In this document: piece by piece, positions 21,567 to 31,825 of the stretch
How positions within the stretch are numbered: the stretch's first letter is position 1
Layout of the letters: every line of letters begins with the position of its first letter
Assembly: GCF_027579695.1 (NCBI RefSeq)
Contig: NC_083582.1
Span: forward strand, 37,557,964 to 37,621,963
Source: Neoarius graeffei
Taxonomy: Eukaryota; Chordata; Actinopteri; Siluriformes; Ariidae
Length of the DNA stretch: 64,000 nt
Direction: 5' to 3'
The notes under the pieces: generated by a model
Database searches by the model: none
Told to the model about the DNA's origin: nothing
The model's input: the letters and a program-made list of their open reading frames with translations, nothing else
Program-made: the position numbers and the translations under genes

Positions 21567-21878
21567 TCAATCTCTGTGCTTGCTCTGTGCTGGGAGGATG
21601 AAATCGGGCAGCGTTTCAGCCATGGACATGTGGAGCTTTTCGCTGCGTTCTGTGGAACGCGTCTGGAGAGAGCACGCTCTCGGCGTCTGTTCGCTCCAAC
21701 AACAGCCTTTGCCGTCTGATCGCTGGGAAAAGCTCCTGCAGCTCGTCCAGATGCTCATAACCCCCACCCAAGCAACACTATACTGTTTCCAGAATTCCTT
21801 AATGTCTTTACCGTGTGTGTTTCCGAGCTCGATGACACAGAGAAGCGCGAGGAGAAAACAAGCCCATTTTGGTCCCAA
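21567..21878 (-). CDS. unrecognised 103-codon ORF with signal-peptide-like start
   Basis: Begins MGPKWACFLLALLCVIELGN, a hydrophobic run followed by small residues (TH-G), as in a signal peptide; the rest is Ser/Arg/Cys-rich with no family I know. It lies in the intron between jmjd1c exons 22 and 23, on the same strand, right beside the Kolobok-type element. It could be a transposon-derived exon, a nested gene's first exon, or chance. Confidence 0.2.
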   Translation of the reverse strand: MGPKWACFLLALLCVIELGNTHGKDIKEFWKQYSVAWVGVMSIWTSCRSFSQRSDGKGCCWSEQTPRACSLQTRSTERSEKLHMSMAETLPDFILPAQSKHRD

Positions 21879-22005
21879 AAAGACAGCGAAAAGCAGTAGA
21901 ATGATTTTTCCGTCTGTTACTGGCTCTCCTCATGAAAATGAAGGCTGACCTCCTTTCAAGGCATTCTGTTTAAAAGGGAAGGACGGAGGTAGTAGAGAGC
22001 CTCAC

Positions 22006-22128
22006 CTGTTTTAGAGAGGACGCCGTTCCCTTTGGCCACTCCAACGTAAACGAGCACGCTGACGACGTCGGATACTTCCATGTGCAGGTTGGCTGTGCCG
22101 AAGTCCTGCTCCTGAGATGATGCAACGC
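22006..22128 (-). CDS. jmjd1c: jmjd1c exon 22 (JmjC iron ligands 1 and 2)
   Basis: Residues 2195-2236: FGTANLHMEVSDVVSVLVYV, GVAKGNGVLSKTG. The HxE/D pair that holds Fe(II) is His 2210 and Glu 2212 (H-M-E). KDM3A, from memory, has H-x-D here; Glu is also what I recall in human JMJD1C. Acceptor TTTCAG, donor GTGAGG. The next intron holds the THAP/Tc1 nest at 18.4-21.6 kb. Confidence 0.96.
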
Positions 22129-22569
22129 CTGAAACACAGAAAAACACGCTCGCTTACTCACTCACCTCTCAGTATCTCTCAGATACTTAGAAGTCATGTC
22201 AAACCATTACAGGAGTCTGTTCGACCGAGATTGTTCACTGATATTTGAGAAACGCCTATTACACAAGTACAGATTCTTAAATCATAGTGCACAGACGCAT
22301 ATCGATGATGCAGACAGAAATATATTGAAACATACAGACACTGAGCACACATCTCAACTAAGTTTGGATTTTGTAGCCTGAGACGAAAGTTGGCATATTA
22401 CGTACACTGAGTTTTCACAGATCTCTACTTTATAGTTCATTCATTCATGGCTGTAATTGTTTTCTTGATGTGCCTTATCTTTAAGAGTTCATGAGCAATA
22501 TTTTCATTCAGCCCATATCAATAAACAGATGTGAAGCTAGATGTAGTGAGGAGGACAGAACTGCAGTAC

Positions 22570-22700
22570 CGTATGCGCAGCAGAGACGAGGGCCGAGGTC
22601 GGGTCGCACGAAGAACGAGGGCAGATGAGAGGCCAAGTTCAAATTCCCCTCTGGGTCTGAATACTCAGGCAGAGGGAGGTTCTTCATCAGATCATCATAC
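22570..22700 (-). CDS. jmjd1c: jmjd1c exon 21 (JmjC domain)
   Basis: Residues 2151-2195: YDDLMKNLPLPEYSDPEGNL, NLASHLPSFFVRPDLGPRLC, CAYG. NLASxLPxFFVRPDLGP is the start of the catalytic beta-helix in KDM3 proteins. Acceptor TGTGTAG after a (TG)n tract, donor GTACTG. Confidence 0.96.
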
Positions 22701-22807
22701 CTACACACACACACACACTTAACACTCTCCTGCATACAGTCTGCTTTTGTGTAAAGTTAAAAAAAAAAAAACCCTCTCCACACTTCAACCCGGCATCTGT
22801 AATGTAC

Positions 22808-22898
22808 CTAGAAGGCATTAGAGCCATAAACTCTTCTCCTGAGGGCCAGTCTTTCAGCCTGTACACAATCGCCTCGCCATCTCTGGATTTGGGCCGCT
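22808..22898 (-). CDS. jmjd1c: jmjd1c exon 20
   Basis: Residues 2121-2151: RPKSRDGEAIVYRLKDWPSG then EEFMALMPSR. LKDWPSGE(D/E)F is a family hallmark at the start of the JmjC region. Acceptor CTTCAG, donor GTACAT. Confidence 0.95.
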
Positions 22899-23019
22899 CT
22901 GAAGTCGAGAAAGAGATGAACGGACACAATTTAAGACAGAAAGGGATACATCTGGAGAATGTGATTACAGATAATAGTTATTATGTTCACCCAGCTGAAC
23001 AGTTTTCAGGTCTACTCAC

Positions 23020-23188
23020 TTGTCAGGTCCTCAAAGCCGTCCCAGAACTCTTTGATGCCTGAGTTGGAAACCACGCCGTCCTTGCAGTTCAGCAGATCCC
23101 CCTGGTGGTCGGCGAACTCCTGGCTGAAAGCTTCAGCCTTCCACAGGCTGGCGTTGAGCTTCTTGTGAACCCCTGAGACGAGCACAGG
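23020..23188 (-). CDS. jmjd1c: jmjd1c exon 19
   Basis: Residues 2065-2121: [40 protein letters not shown], then [12 protein letters not shown]. This is the conserved region leading into the JmjC fold (human VVSGVHKKMNISLWKAE). Acceptor TTCCAG, donor GTGAGT. Confidence 0.96.
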
Positions 23189-23890
23189 CTGGAAAAACAC
23201 CACAGAGGAAATGGGCCTTTAATGACAGCCAGGATCAGAGCAACTCTCAGACTGTTCCCTTTTCACACAGTGGAAAATATGAAGCCTGGAGGAAGGGAAA
23301 AACCTTAACGACTACAATATGTAATACATCAGCAACCAGCATGCTTTAGTTTTATCTGTAAATGCCTCAGCACTCCTATATATGTGTGCAGTGCCCCTGC
23401 TTTCAGAGGCAGACTCAAACCCGCTGACACAAACACCTTTACCGGACGACATATAATAAACGCCTCCTTGATGCACAACCCTGCGGCCTTCTCAGACAAC
23501 ACCACGCACAGCTGGCTGCTGCTCGGGAAACACGCACGGTCTGAACACAGCCGTGTCGTTATTAATGATGTACGCTTCCTTTGGAGCTGTAAACTCATGG
23601 TGCTGAGAGCAGGAGCTCTGTAAATGCCATTTTGAGTCATGGAAGAGAGAAGAACGACGGCAGAGGAGAGGAAAAGAATAAAACAGTAACACCTCACCAG
23701 CAGGGGGTGCTGAAGACCTGCACCAGCACACTACTGAACGACAGAAGAGGAAAAGCGCATGCACTATATAAACAACCTTCATACTCTGCTCTTGCCTTCT
23801 TTGTTTCTCAAACATACCTTGCTATTTTGGGATGTGCACGGTGAACGCTTAGCTAGGATGAGCCGAGTGGTTTGCAGCGGTGTGACTAAC

Positions 23891-24169
23891 CTGTCCCTGC
23901 TTCCAGCACTCTCTGAACACTTTCCAGTTGTTGCTGTTGCGGTGGTCTTTGAGCCAGAGCAGTCTACGATCATGCAGCCAGCAGTGGGGAATGTCTGCGT
24001 GCTGCTCAGGCACGTCTTCAGCTTGTTTCCTCCTCTCAGCCCTGGCCTCTTCCTGGGGTTTGGCCTTTGGGCTCTGCTTAGTGCTGCGGTCTGCCGGTAT
24101 CTTATTCTCCACTACTGACGCAATGATGTCATCCAGGATGTTAGGCATCGTGCGACCACTTTTCCCGGT
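23891..24169 (-). CDS. jmjd1c: jmjd1c exon 18
   Basis: Residues 1972-2064: SGRTMPNILDDIIASVVENK, a variable acidic/basic linker, then WLKDHRNSNNWKVFRECWKQ. 279 bp, phase 0 at both ends. Acceptor GCTCAG, donor GTTAGT. Confidence 0.95.
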
Positions 24170-24232
24170 CTGAGCAGGGACACATAGGACACAGAGAAAG
24201 TATTATTTTTATTATTATTAGTAGTAGTATTT

Positions 24233-24350
24233 TAGGGACTGTGACTGAGAGCCTGTTCAGGGCTCGACATTAAGGACTGCCCGATTGCCCGGGGCAAGTG
24301 AAACATGCATTCAGGCAAGTGGGATGTGTCCCCGACATGCCTGACTGTAA
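24233..24350 (+). mobile_element. partial copy of a CAGGGCT-ended hAT-like element
   Basis: 'cagggctcgacattaaggac' and 'tgcccgattgcccggggcaa' match the left end of the larger element at 26020-27590. The match extends left past the terminus ('actgtgactgagagcctgtt'), so part of the flank is duplicated too. It breaks off at a perfect hairpin. Confidence 0.6.
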
Positions 24351-24351
24351 T

Positions 24352-24380
24352 TTAGGAGGTCTTTTAGCAAGACCTCCTAA
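24352..24380. repeat. perfect 12-bp hairpin
   Basis: TTAGGAGGTCTT, loop TTAGC, AAGACCTCCTAA. It sits exactly where the partial hAT-like copy stops matching its sibling. Confidence 0.95.
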
Positions 24381-24444
24381 CATCAATATGGACATATAAT
24401 GGTCAGAAGGCACATTCTGACAGAAATATTTAACAGTTATTCCA

Positions 24445-25158
24445 TTCAATCTTGTCGTACATGAGCTGACAGCCGACAAGGCGCGTAGCACCGAGTTAGC
24501 TATCAGCCATGTATGACTAGATTGAGTAGAATACCTGTTTTATTCTATCCACATTCACTGGATTTTGAGAAACAGAGCATTTTTATTTTTGCAAATTCGA
24601 TAAATAAAAACTTTATACAAAACGTCCAAGAAAATCATTCCTGCTTAAGTGGACTTCTTAAAAACCTATCGATGGCTGCAGGGATTGACTTTAGTGTTGT
24701 TTGTTTTGTAGAAAGTGCCGTCTTGCTGTCGTGCTGAGGTATAGAACAGTTTAAGACATTTAATTAATTCTTCCTTGGAGAGTTCAGTTCTGTAATTTTC
24801 AAACTTACGTATTTGAGCTTTCGAACCAGTCTAAAAAAATTCAACAAATTTTAATGCTTAAAGATGAAGGATGTAAAATAACCGGCGAAATGACGAGCAA
24901 TTTGTGAAAAATGCTATAATAATAATAATAATAATAATTTTTTTAAAAAGATACGTTCTTACCAGCAAATTTCATATTTTGTTGCTTTTTTGTATTTTTT
25001 GGGGTTCCGTTTTCGAGTAGTTTTTATTTCGTCCTCGGTTGGTTCAGCAAAACGTTCTGCCGTTTTGTTTTTCTCTACTCGCGGTATACGAGTCGATAGC
25101 CGAGTGGCCAATCAGAGCACGCGATTGCTCATATCCAGTGAATGTGGAGAGAATAAAC
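24445..25158 (-). mobile_element. unclassified transposon with recombinase-like exon, copy B
   Basis: Contains 'tattctatccacattcactg' near 24540 and the inverse 'ccagtgaatgtggagagaat' near 25136, plus the shared 'gtacatgagctgacagccga' segment on its left. Opposite orientation to copy A. Confidence 0.55.
24963..25063 (-). pseudogene. recombinase-like exon relic in copy B
   Basis: Minus strand, ACG in the start position, then AERFAEPTEDEIKT and NPKKYKKATKYE, ending at G/GTAAGA. Open throughout, with small indels relative to copy A. Same Crypton/DUF3504-like pattern. Confidence 0.4.
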
Positions 25159-25520
25159 AAATATAAAATACAAAAGTTGTCCCACTCAAGAAGCAAACAC
25201 TGCACTCCTGTAGTCTTAACTACCAGAAATTCGAGTTCATGAACTGTCTGAAATTGAAACATAAGTCAGTTTTCCATGTGTTCATTTCTCTACTGTTAAA
25301 TGACTAATTCCACAGACATCCTTTACTCAAAGTACTTATGTGACTCAAAAAATGCTAGCTCTCTTACTGCAAGTTAAAATCATGACCTTCCCGTTTGTCA
25401 GCTCATGTTGATTGGCTGCAGATGCTCAAATATGTTTCTCTGTTTGAATACGTTTAGCTTTATGATCACATTACAGCAAACTACTGCCATCATATGGTGC
25501 GACTGTATGTGTCGTGGGAC

Positions 25521-25729
25521 CTGTGAGGCGGTGGAGTAGACCGGAGCGAAGGCGATGCCGGCGTCGGTGGAGCCCAAGCGCAGTTTTCCGGCCGTGGTGG
25601 TGAGCAAGTCTCGCAGTGTGGAGCCCTGCTCTGTGCTGTTGGCCACCAGAGATGAAGCTTTACAGTGCAAAGTCTCCAGAGCATCTGTGCTCTCTTCCTT
25701 CACCTTCCCGACAGTCGACTCCTTATTCT
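25521..25729 (-). CDS. jmjd1c: jmjd1c exon 17, carries the LXXLL motif
   Basis: Residues 1902-1971. The key segment is EQGSTLRDLLTTTAGKLRLG, with LRDLL at about 1940-1944. This is the LXXLL nuclear-receptor box kept across KDM3 proteins; JMJD1C was first described as a thyroid-receptor interactor (TRIP8). The first half diverges from human. Acceptor CTGCAG, donor GTCCCA. Confidence 0.94.
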
Positions 25730-26019
25730 CTGCAGGATGAGACGCATTAACAACACTGAAAAGCATATTTTGAGCTATGCTATACAGTCATCCAAAAAAA
25801 AAAGAAGGAAGGAAATTTGCCAGGCATGTTACAGCTGTTAATTCACAATGGAAAGGCGTTGAAAAGGTGAACCCTGTGCGCTGCACAGCTTGTGTTTTCC
25901 TTTATATAACACATGACTAAGCTTACAAATGGACTTACTAATTACCTGATACATTAAATCGAGCAATCACAGTAAAAGTGCACTTCATTCAGTGACAGAA
26001 CTGTGACTGAGAGCCTGTT

Positions 26020-27590
26020 CAGGGCTCAACATTTAAGGACTGCCCGATTGCCCGGGGCAAGTGAAACATGCATTCAGGCAAGTGGGATGTGTCCCTGACA
26101 TGCCTGACTGGGCAAGTTGGAATGAGCATATATTACGAACTAGCACCACGAAAATTAGGCTTTTTGATCTTTTATTTCAGTTCCTAAAAGAGTCCCTCAC
26201 TATGTATCCACCATTATGTCTTGGCTGTTTTCTTAGTCTGTTGTAGTATGGTATGCGTACTGTTTATAGACCCCTTGTGCATGACGTCACGCATCACGTG
26301 ATAATTACAGCTGGGGTCAAACAGACACCGTCTTTCATGCAAGCAAGGCTTAATCTGTCTTCAACATGGTTAATTTTTGCACTGTTTTTGCTTGTTCAAA
26401 CAGATAAATAGATAAAAGGCGTTACCGTCTCCCCGCTATCAAGAAAAACGTTAACAAATAGAAGCAAAGGCTTCAGGAACAATGAGGAAATGAGTGGTTA
26501 AAGATTACGAAGAGAGGAGCTCAGCCTGAAAACTCCAGAGAAATTCACGATTGTATTTAAAATGTATTTTACAAAAACAGAAAGTCGGAAGTGAGGATGT
26601 TAGAGTTTGCTTAAGAATCTCGGTATTTTTTTTTTCTGCTCGCATTCGAATTAGCGCCTTCATGAAAGTGTTTGATTTTCTTACAGGTGAAGCCGCTTCC
26701 TTATTCGACACAGAAAACCCAGATTGGTTTCAAACAACTCGGGCATAAAAAACTCGACAAGGCGCGACATACGCGATAAATCCTGAAAGAACAGAACAGA
26801 TTAAGAGCAGAGAGAGCTGGAGCTTTGTTTCTGTTATCAGAGGAACACAGTCCTGTGCAAAATATTTATATATCGTTTTTTTTAAAAAAATATTATCCAC
26901 CTCCAAGTTAAAAAAAAAAAATGTACATGCTGCGTCATGACAGACAGGCTGCACTGATTCAGTTACAGGTTGCCAGGTCTGTAGAAAACACCCACAACCT
27001 GCACACTATACTATAATTTTAAACTCAAACATTATCCTGTGTCATGATGCAGCGTTTTTTTTTTTTTAAACCTAGAGGTGGATGATGTATAGAAAAAAAA
27101 ATGTATAAATATTCTCAAACACAGAATTGTTCAAAAGTCTTGGCACCCTATTGTTTTCTTCATACGGTACTAACTTTGTTATAGAGTTCTATTTTATGAT
27201 TTCTACATTATTGAGTAATGAACCTACAGCCTGAGAGAGAGTTCTACACAAACACACTGAACTTTACAACAGCTGCATGCATGTGAAATGGAAATAAATG
27301 GACTAAGGCAGGAAAAACTATTTTGGGCAAAATTGTTCTTGTCCGTTACAAGTAAAAAGTAACCAATAACCAAACTTAATAATAAACTTAATCAATAACC
27401 AAACTTCAACTCAGTGTGTGATCTTCATTTTATGTTGCAATTCACAACTATTCTATGGTTTTCCAAAAAAAAAAAAAAAAGTAGTACTCGCAAAATAGGG
27501 GAAAGTGATAATATTGGGGGGGGTTCAGTGGAAATTAACCCCCACTTGCCCTCCAGGGCAAGTGGGATTAAAAGTTAATGTCAAGCCCTG
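26020..27590 (+). mobile_element. CAGGGCT-ended hAT-like element with THAP relic
   Basis: Left CAGGGCTCAACATTTAAGG; right (reverse complement) CAGGGCTTGACATTAACTTT. The subterminal 'ccggggcaagtg' and 'cacttgccctccagggcaag' also pair. The flanks share only CTGT, so the target duplication is eroded. The interior includes THAP-like sequence at 26366. Confidence 0.6.
26366..26530 (+). pseudogene. THAP-domain relic with in-frame stops
   Basis: MVNFCTVFACSNR, stop, IDKRRYRLPAIKKNVNK, stop, then KQRLQEQ. C-x4-C, then NR, then YRLP with basic residues match the first half of a THAP domain. At least three stops; dead. Whether it belongs to the surrounding hAT-like element or to an inserted TTAA element cannot be told. 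Confidence 0.5.
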
Positions 27591-27985
27591 CTGTAGTTGG
27601 TATAATAGATGGAGCATAACCCAGTTCACTTCTGAAAAGGCATTCCGAGTAGAAATCTGTGAATGAGCTGCTTTGTGCCGTTCAAGACAATGACCAAAGC
27701 CCACATATCCAACATTCATCGAACTGGCGCTCCATTTTAGAGCAGCCTGTCAGTGTAGCATGTAAAACCAAGTGAAATGCTGGATAAATATCTGGTTAGG
27801 TGAGCTCTTGGGACTGCGGTACTGGGAGCAGCATTTATGTATACAACTAAATATGAGGCTTATGGAATTCTGGCTGCCTGTCAAATGTGCATGTGTACAC
27901 CCATACGAAGAAATCTGACTGCTCTAGGACTGATATATTTCTCTATTATGTCTCCTTCGTTCCGTTTCACCCTCTATTCGCTCAC

Positions 27986-28199
27986 CTTTCTTCTCTTCTC
28001 GGGATTTCTGCTCGGCCAAGTCGGCCAGAAAGTGCAACGGTGATTGAGACTCGGGCGGCGTGAGCTTGCTATCAGTGCTGGTGTCGCTGGCTGGGCTGCT
28101 GCCCCCATTTGCCTCCACTTTCTGTCCCAAATTGTGCTGGCCAGCCTCAGGCTTGCACAGGGAAAGCTTGTTGCTGTGGTTCAGCACGTTCTGGAGGAC
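27986..28199 (-). CDS. jmjd1c: jmjd1c exon 16
   Basis: Residues 1831-1902: VLQNVLNHSNKLSLCKPEAG, GGSSPASDTSTDSKLTPPES, SPLHFLADLAEQKSREEKKE. Conserved linker between the zinc finger and the JmjC half. Acceptor CTGCAG, donor GTGAGC. It lies 132 bp downstream of exon 15 in the transcript. Confidence 0.95.
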
Positions 28200-28331
28200 C
28201 TGCAGGAGGAAAGCACACTGAGGGTCAGAGATGAAAAAAAAAAGGAATATCATTTCAGCACTAATAAGCTGTTGAGGTGGAACAGGACCGCTAGTGCAGG
28301 TTCCTTGATAGGACGGAGCATGAATACAGAC

Positions 28332-28456
28332 CTGAGAAACGCCATTAGTGGATGGGAGTTTGTTGAGGATGTTCTGCTTGTTGGCACAGGTGCAGTGTGC
28401 TTTGATGCCAAACTTCTCCCTGAGCATATGCATGGCATTTACCAGGTCCGTCAAGA
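28332..28456 (-). CDS. jmjd1c: jmjd1c exon 15
   Basis: Residues 1789-1830: LTDLVNAMHMLREKFGIKAH, then CTCANKQNILNKLPSTNGVS. It contains the conserved HCxCxNKQN cysteine pair. Acceptor TTGCAG, donor GTCTGT. Confidence 0.95.
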
Positions 28457-28908
28457 CTGCAATGCAACACAAAAAGCCTCTTCATGTCACTTGTCACATA
28501 AATACAAGCAGTGAATTCCTGAAAAGAGGAGGAGGAGGAGGATATGCAAAGCAAAGGGTGATGGGCCTTGGTTCGGTTTTGCTGAATTCAGCATGTGCCT
28601 ACACATCCAGAGCTATGAACTTTGCTATCTCTGCACTCTGTCAAGTATGCCTCAAGTCCCACAACAGCCCTTTGTTCCAGACTTGCATGGTGCCCACTAT
28701 GCACAAGGACTTTTTTTTCTACAGTGGAAAGCATCGGGCTCTCGCCTGTGGTCAGGAGATGAGTGTGTTACACTGGCTAGGTAATACAGAGCTCAGTTAT
28801 TTCAAGGTTATTTCTCAGAATAATTTTTTCCCTCTCCCCTTTCTCTCTTGCACTTTCCGAAAGAGGAAATGTTCTGGCAACAGGAGTGTGTTCTGTGTGG
28901 CTCCGTAC

Positions 28909-28998
28909 CTGTTCCTGGAATAATCTGTGTTGGCATTAAGTGTTTGTGATCATGCGGCTGTCCCTTGACGCACTTCAGCCAGGCGTACAGCTCTTTGT
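28909..28998 (-). CDS. jmjd1c: jmjd1c exon 14
   Basis: 90 bp, residues 1759-1789: [20 protein letters not shown] then [10 protein letters not shown]. Nearly invariant against human (one substitution in the first 20 residues). Acceptor CCACAG, donor GTACGG. 90 bp with phase 1 at both ends, so skipping would keep the frame. Confidence 0.95.
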
Positions 28999-29316
28999 CT
29001 GTGGAACAATAAAAGTAACATTAGTCACAAGAGGGAAATTGTGACAGCTTTTTTCCTCATAAAAAGCCACAGACGCGTATTAAATGAAAACAGGACAGCA
29101 CGGATAGTCTCTCCAGTCTGCAGTGGAGTGGAGGAGCCGTGGTGTTTATAGCTCTAATTAATACAAAGTAGAACATGAACATGACTCAGGAGAAATGACC
29201 TCGGGGTTTGAAGAAACCAGTAGGTAAGTGCTTTCGATGGAAGTGAAGTCTGGGAATGGGGATGGGACAGACAATGATTTGCATGCAAAGATTTTTGTCA
29301 CTCTGACTGTTTACAC

Positions 29317-30534
29317 CAGAGATGGATTAAGTATCCAACTTCATTACTTCAGTCAAAGTACAGATCCCGCTGGTCAAAAGTTACTCCGATACAAGTGAAA
29401 GTTGTCCAGTCAAATTTTTTACTGAAGTACTTGCTTTTAAAAATACTTTAGTATATTTTCTGTCAACACATTGTTGTATTATTGTCACAACACTTATAAA
29501 ACCTCATGCCTTTGAAGCAACCTACTGGATTATTTTGTGAATTCACAAAACGAACGCATGCTGTGCCGTCATGGTGGTTTAGCGTTAAGCTAGCTAGTCA
29601 GTGAAGCTCCACCTGACATGCTAGCAAACTCTTTTCAAACTCAAAATCATATTGGGTAGCTAACGCTACTAGAAAAGAAAGATTTCTACATTCTGTTTAT
29701 TTGGCAAGAGTATGCTAAAACATTTCTGAAAGGACTTCAGATAAGTTAACGTTATTCATGTTAGCGTAACTCCGTTTTTACATGCTAACTAACAGTGTCC
29801 AAGTTAACTAGCTATGTGTAAACGTTAGCTGTGGACAAGGCTACGGCAACTTGGCGGGCAAATCTATAGAAAGTCATTTGACTAACCAGACTGCACAGCT
29901 ATTGCAACATTATTGCTAGCTCTAAAAGCACAGACAACTTTTTTTCAAGCTTTCTCTTGGAATAAAATGTTTACATACGTCAATATGCTTCCGCAGGTCG
30001 GACAGTGAATTTTTGTAGGCCATGATGTGGTTCGTTTTCGACAAACAAAGCAAACATTTAAAACGAAACAAATCTTTAATCCTTTCAGAAAACTGAAACA
30101 TGGGTTCTTGCTATAGCCATGGGTGTGTGCGTGTGTTCCCCAGAAGAACCGCCTCCTTCCATTCTGCCATCAACCGATCGAGTTCAAATAACGCTGCTGA
30201 GAAATCACTGAATTTGATTTTATACAGTCTATGGACGTGACGTGACCCTAGTGATTACTGATAAGCTGTCTCAGTGTCACCTGTGAAAAAAACGATCACG
30301 TTTTAGAAAAGAAAAGAAAAAACATCCACTTTCAAAGCTGCTTCATAGTAACGAGTAACGAGGACCTTGATAGAAATATAGCGGAGTGAAAAGTACGATA
30401 TTCGTCTTTCAAATGTAGTGAAGTTAAAGTCATAAGTTTCCAAAAAAATTAATACTCAAGTAAAGTACAGATACTCAAAAAGTGTACTCAAGTACAGTAC
30501 TCAAGTAAATGTACTTCGTTACTGTCCAGCTCCG
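29317..30534 (-). mobile_element. hAT transposon remnant with BED finger exon
   Basis: 1218 bp flanked by the 8-bp direct repeat GTTTACAC (29309-29316 and 30535-30542). Ends CAGAGATGGA and (reverse complement) CGGAGCTGGA. The 8-bp duplication and the BED-type finger encoded inside both fit hAT. Lies in the jmjd1c intron between exons 13 and 14. Confidence 0.82.
29979..30101 (-). pseudogene. BED zinc-finger exon of a hAT transposase
   Basis: 41 codons: MFQFSERIKDLFRFKCLLCL, SKTNHIMAYKNSLSDLRKHI, D, followed by the donor GTATGT. C-x2-C ... L-R-K-H-I is the BED finger that binds hAT ends. No downstream transposase exon seen within the element. Confidence 0.6.
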
Positions 30535-31099
30535 GTTTACACGTACCGTAAACTCTGCTCCTTGTTTAAATTATATAATTAACAGTTTTTCCACAAAATC
30601 GAGTCGTACATGAGCTGATAGCTGACGAGGCACGTACTGTACAACGCAAAAAAAAAGAAAACTGAATTTGAGAAAATTACTTAATACTAGTGAAATTCTC
30701 TTGCTGCATGGACAGATAATTTTACTTGACAAGACATCTTGGAATCACTTGGCTGCAACCTAGAACTAGGTTTAATCATCTCAGAATTAGCGTATTGTAT
30801 TCTTCTAATAGGAATGCTAGATCGTTTCAATTAATTTCGAGATATTTTCACTTGCTAAGATATCATTTTTTTCAGTGTAGCACTGAATCGGCTATAAGCC
30901 ATGTACAACGAGATTGAGTTTTATTCCATCTGTATTCCCTGGATTTTGAGGAAATGGAGCATTTTTATTTTTTGCAAATTCGGTAAATAAAAACTTTATA
31001 CAAAATGTCCGACAAAATCATGTAAACAAACTGGCGAAATCACCGTAGCGATTTGTGAAAAATACTATCATAATACTTCTTGAAAAATAAAAAAATATA

Positions 31100-31825
31100 T
31101 ATGTTATTTCCCAGCTGGGAGGTCCGTATGGTGAAATACCGTGACCGAGGTCTTGAAAGTACTGAGCGAGGCCCTCTGGGCCGAGGTCAGTATTCAAGGC
31201 CGAGGTCACGGTATTTCACCATACGGACCGACCTTAAGCTGGTAAATAATATATTTATTTTTTTCTTTACCAAATTCTAACAGAAAACGAGAGCGCCCGA
31301 AAGGGAAAGCCGAGCCGAGCCGCCATTTTGAATCCTCATTCACGGCTGTAATGCAAATGGCTTCCTCCTCGGTATACAAGTGCACTTCCATGGCAGGAAA
31401 AAACTACATTTTGTCGCCTATGTAGTCCCCTATTTATACAAATAGGAGTCATTCAGGATTCAGCCATGTTTTTGCTCGGCGTTAGTAACAGTTAGAGGTT
31501 TTTAGCTTTCTCCTGAAATGTTTTCTTTTATTTCTTCTTCCTCAGGGTAGTAAAACTCGCTTTCGCTGTGAACACTGTCGTTATCGCTATCCATGCTGTA
31601 AAATTAATGCTGTTCTCCTGAGGAATGCTGGCAAAAATTTATAAGATTTTTGATAAAAATCTTATAAAAAAGATAAATGTTGATAAAAATTGCTACTATG
31701 TTTGTTGTTGTGAACAAGCGAGTCGCCAGAGGTCCGTAACCGGGATCCGTATCGTAGGATACGGACCCGCTCGCCAGCCAATCAGAGCGCAGGATTTGAT
31801 GGAAACCAGAACGCAAAAAAAAAAA
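31100..31825 (-). mobile_element. hairpin-rich unclassified element, copy 1 (inside copy C)
   Basis: Starts GTTATTTCCCAGCTGGGAGG and contains a perfect 26-bp inverted repeat (31121-31146 and 31204-31229) around a GAGGTC-rich loop. The far end has 'ccagccaatcagagcgcagg'. Siblings at about 49170-49790 and 55190-55840. Contains the conserved 30-codon micro-ORF at 31502-31594. Confidence 0.6.
31502..31594 (-). CDS. 30-codon acidic micro-ORF of the hairpin-rich family, copy 1
   Basis: MDSDNDSVHSESEFYYPEEE then EIKENISGES and stop. Identical or nearly so in the copies at 49476 and 55381. Function unknown; it may be the first exon of a transposon protein, with the downstream MEVHLYTEEEAICITAVNED frame as another exon. 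Confidence 0.4.
   Translation of the reverse strand: MDSDNDSVHSESEFYYPEEEEIKENISGES

Noticed and set aside
27924..28472. Single 182-codon ORF at the exon 15-16 region
   Set aside because: It reads across a 132-bp intron that happens to be open; splice sites and conservation support two exons.
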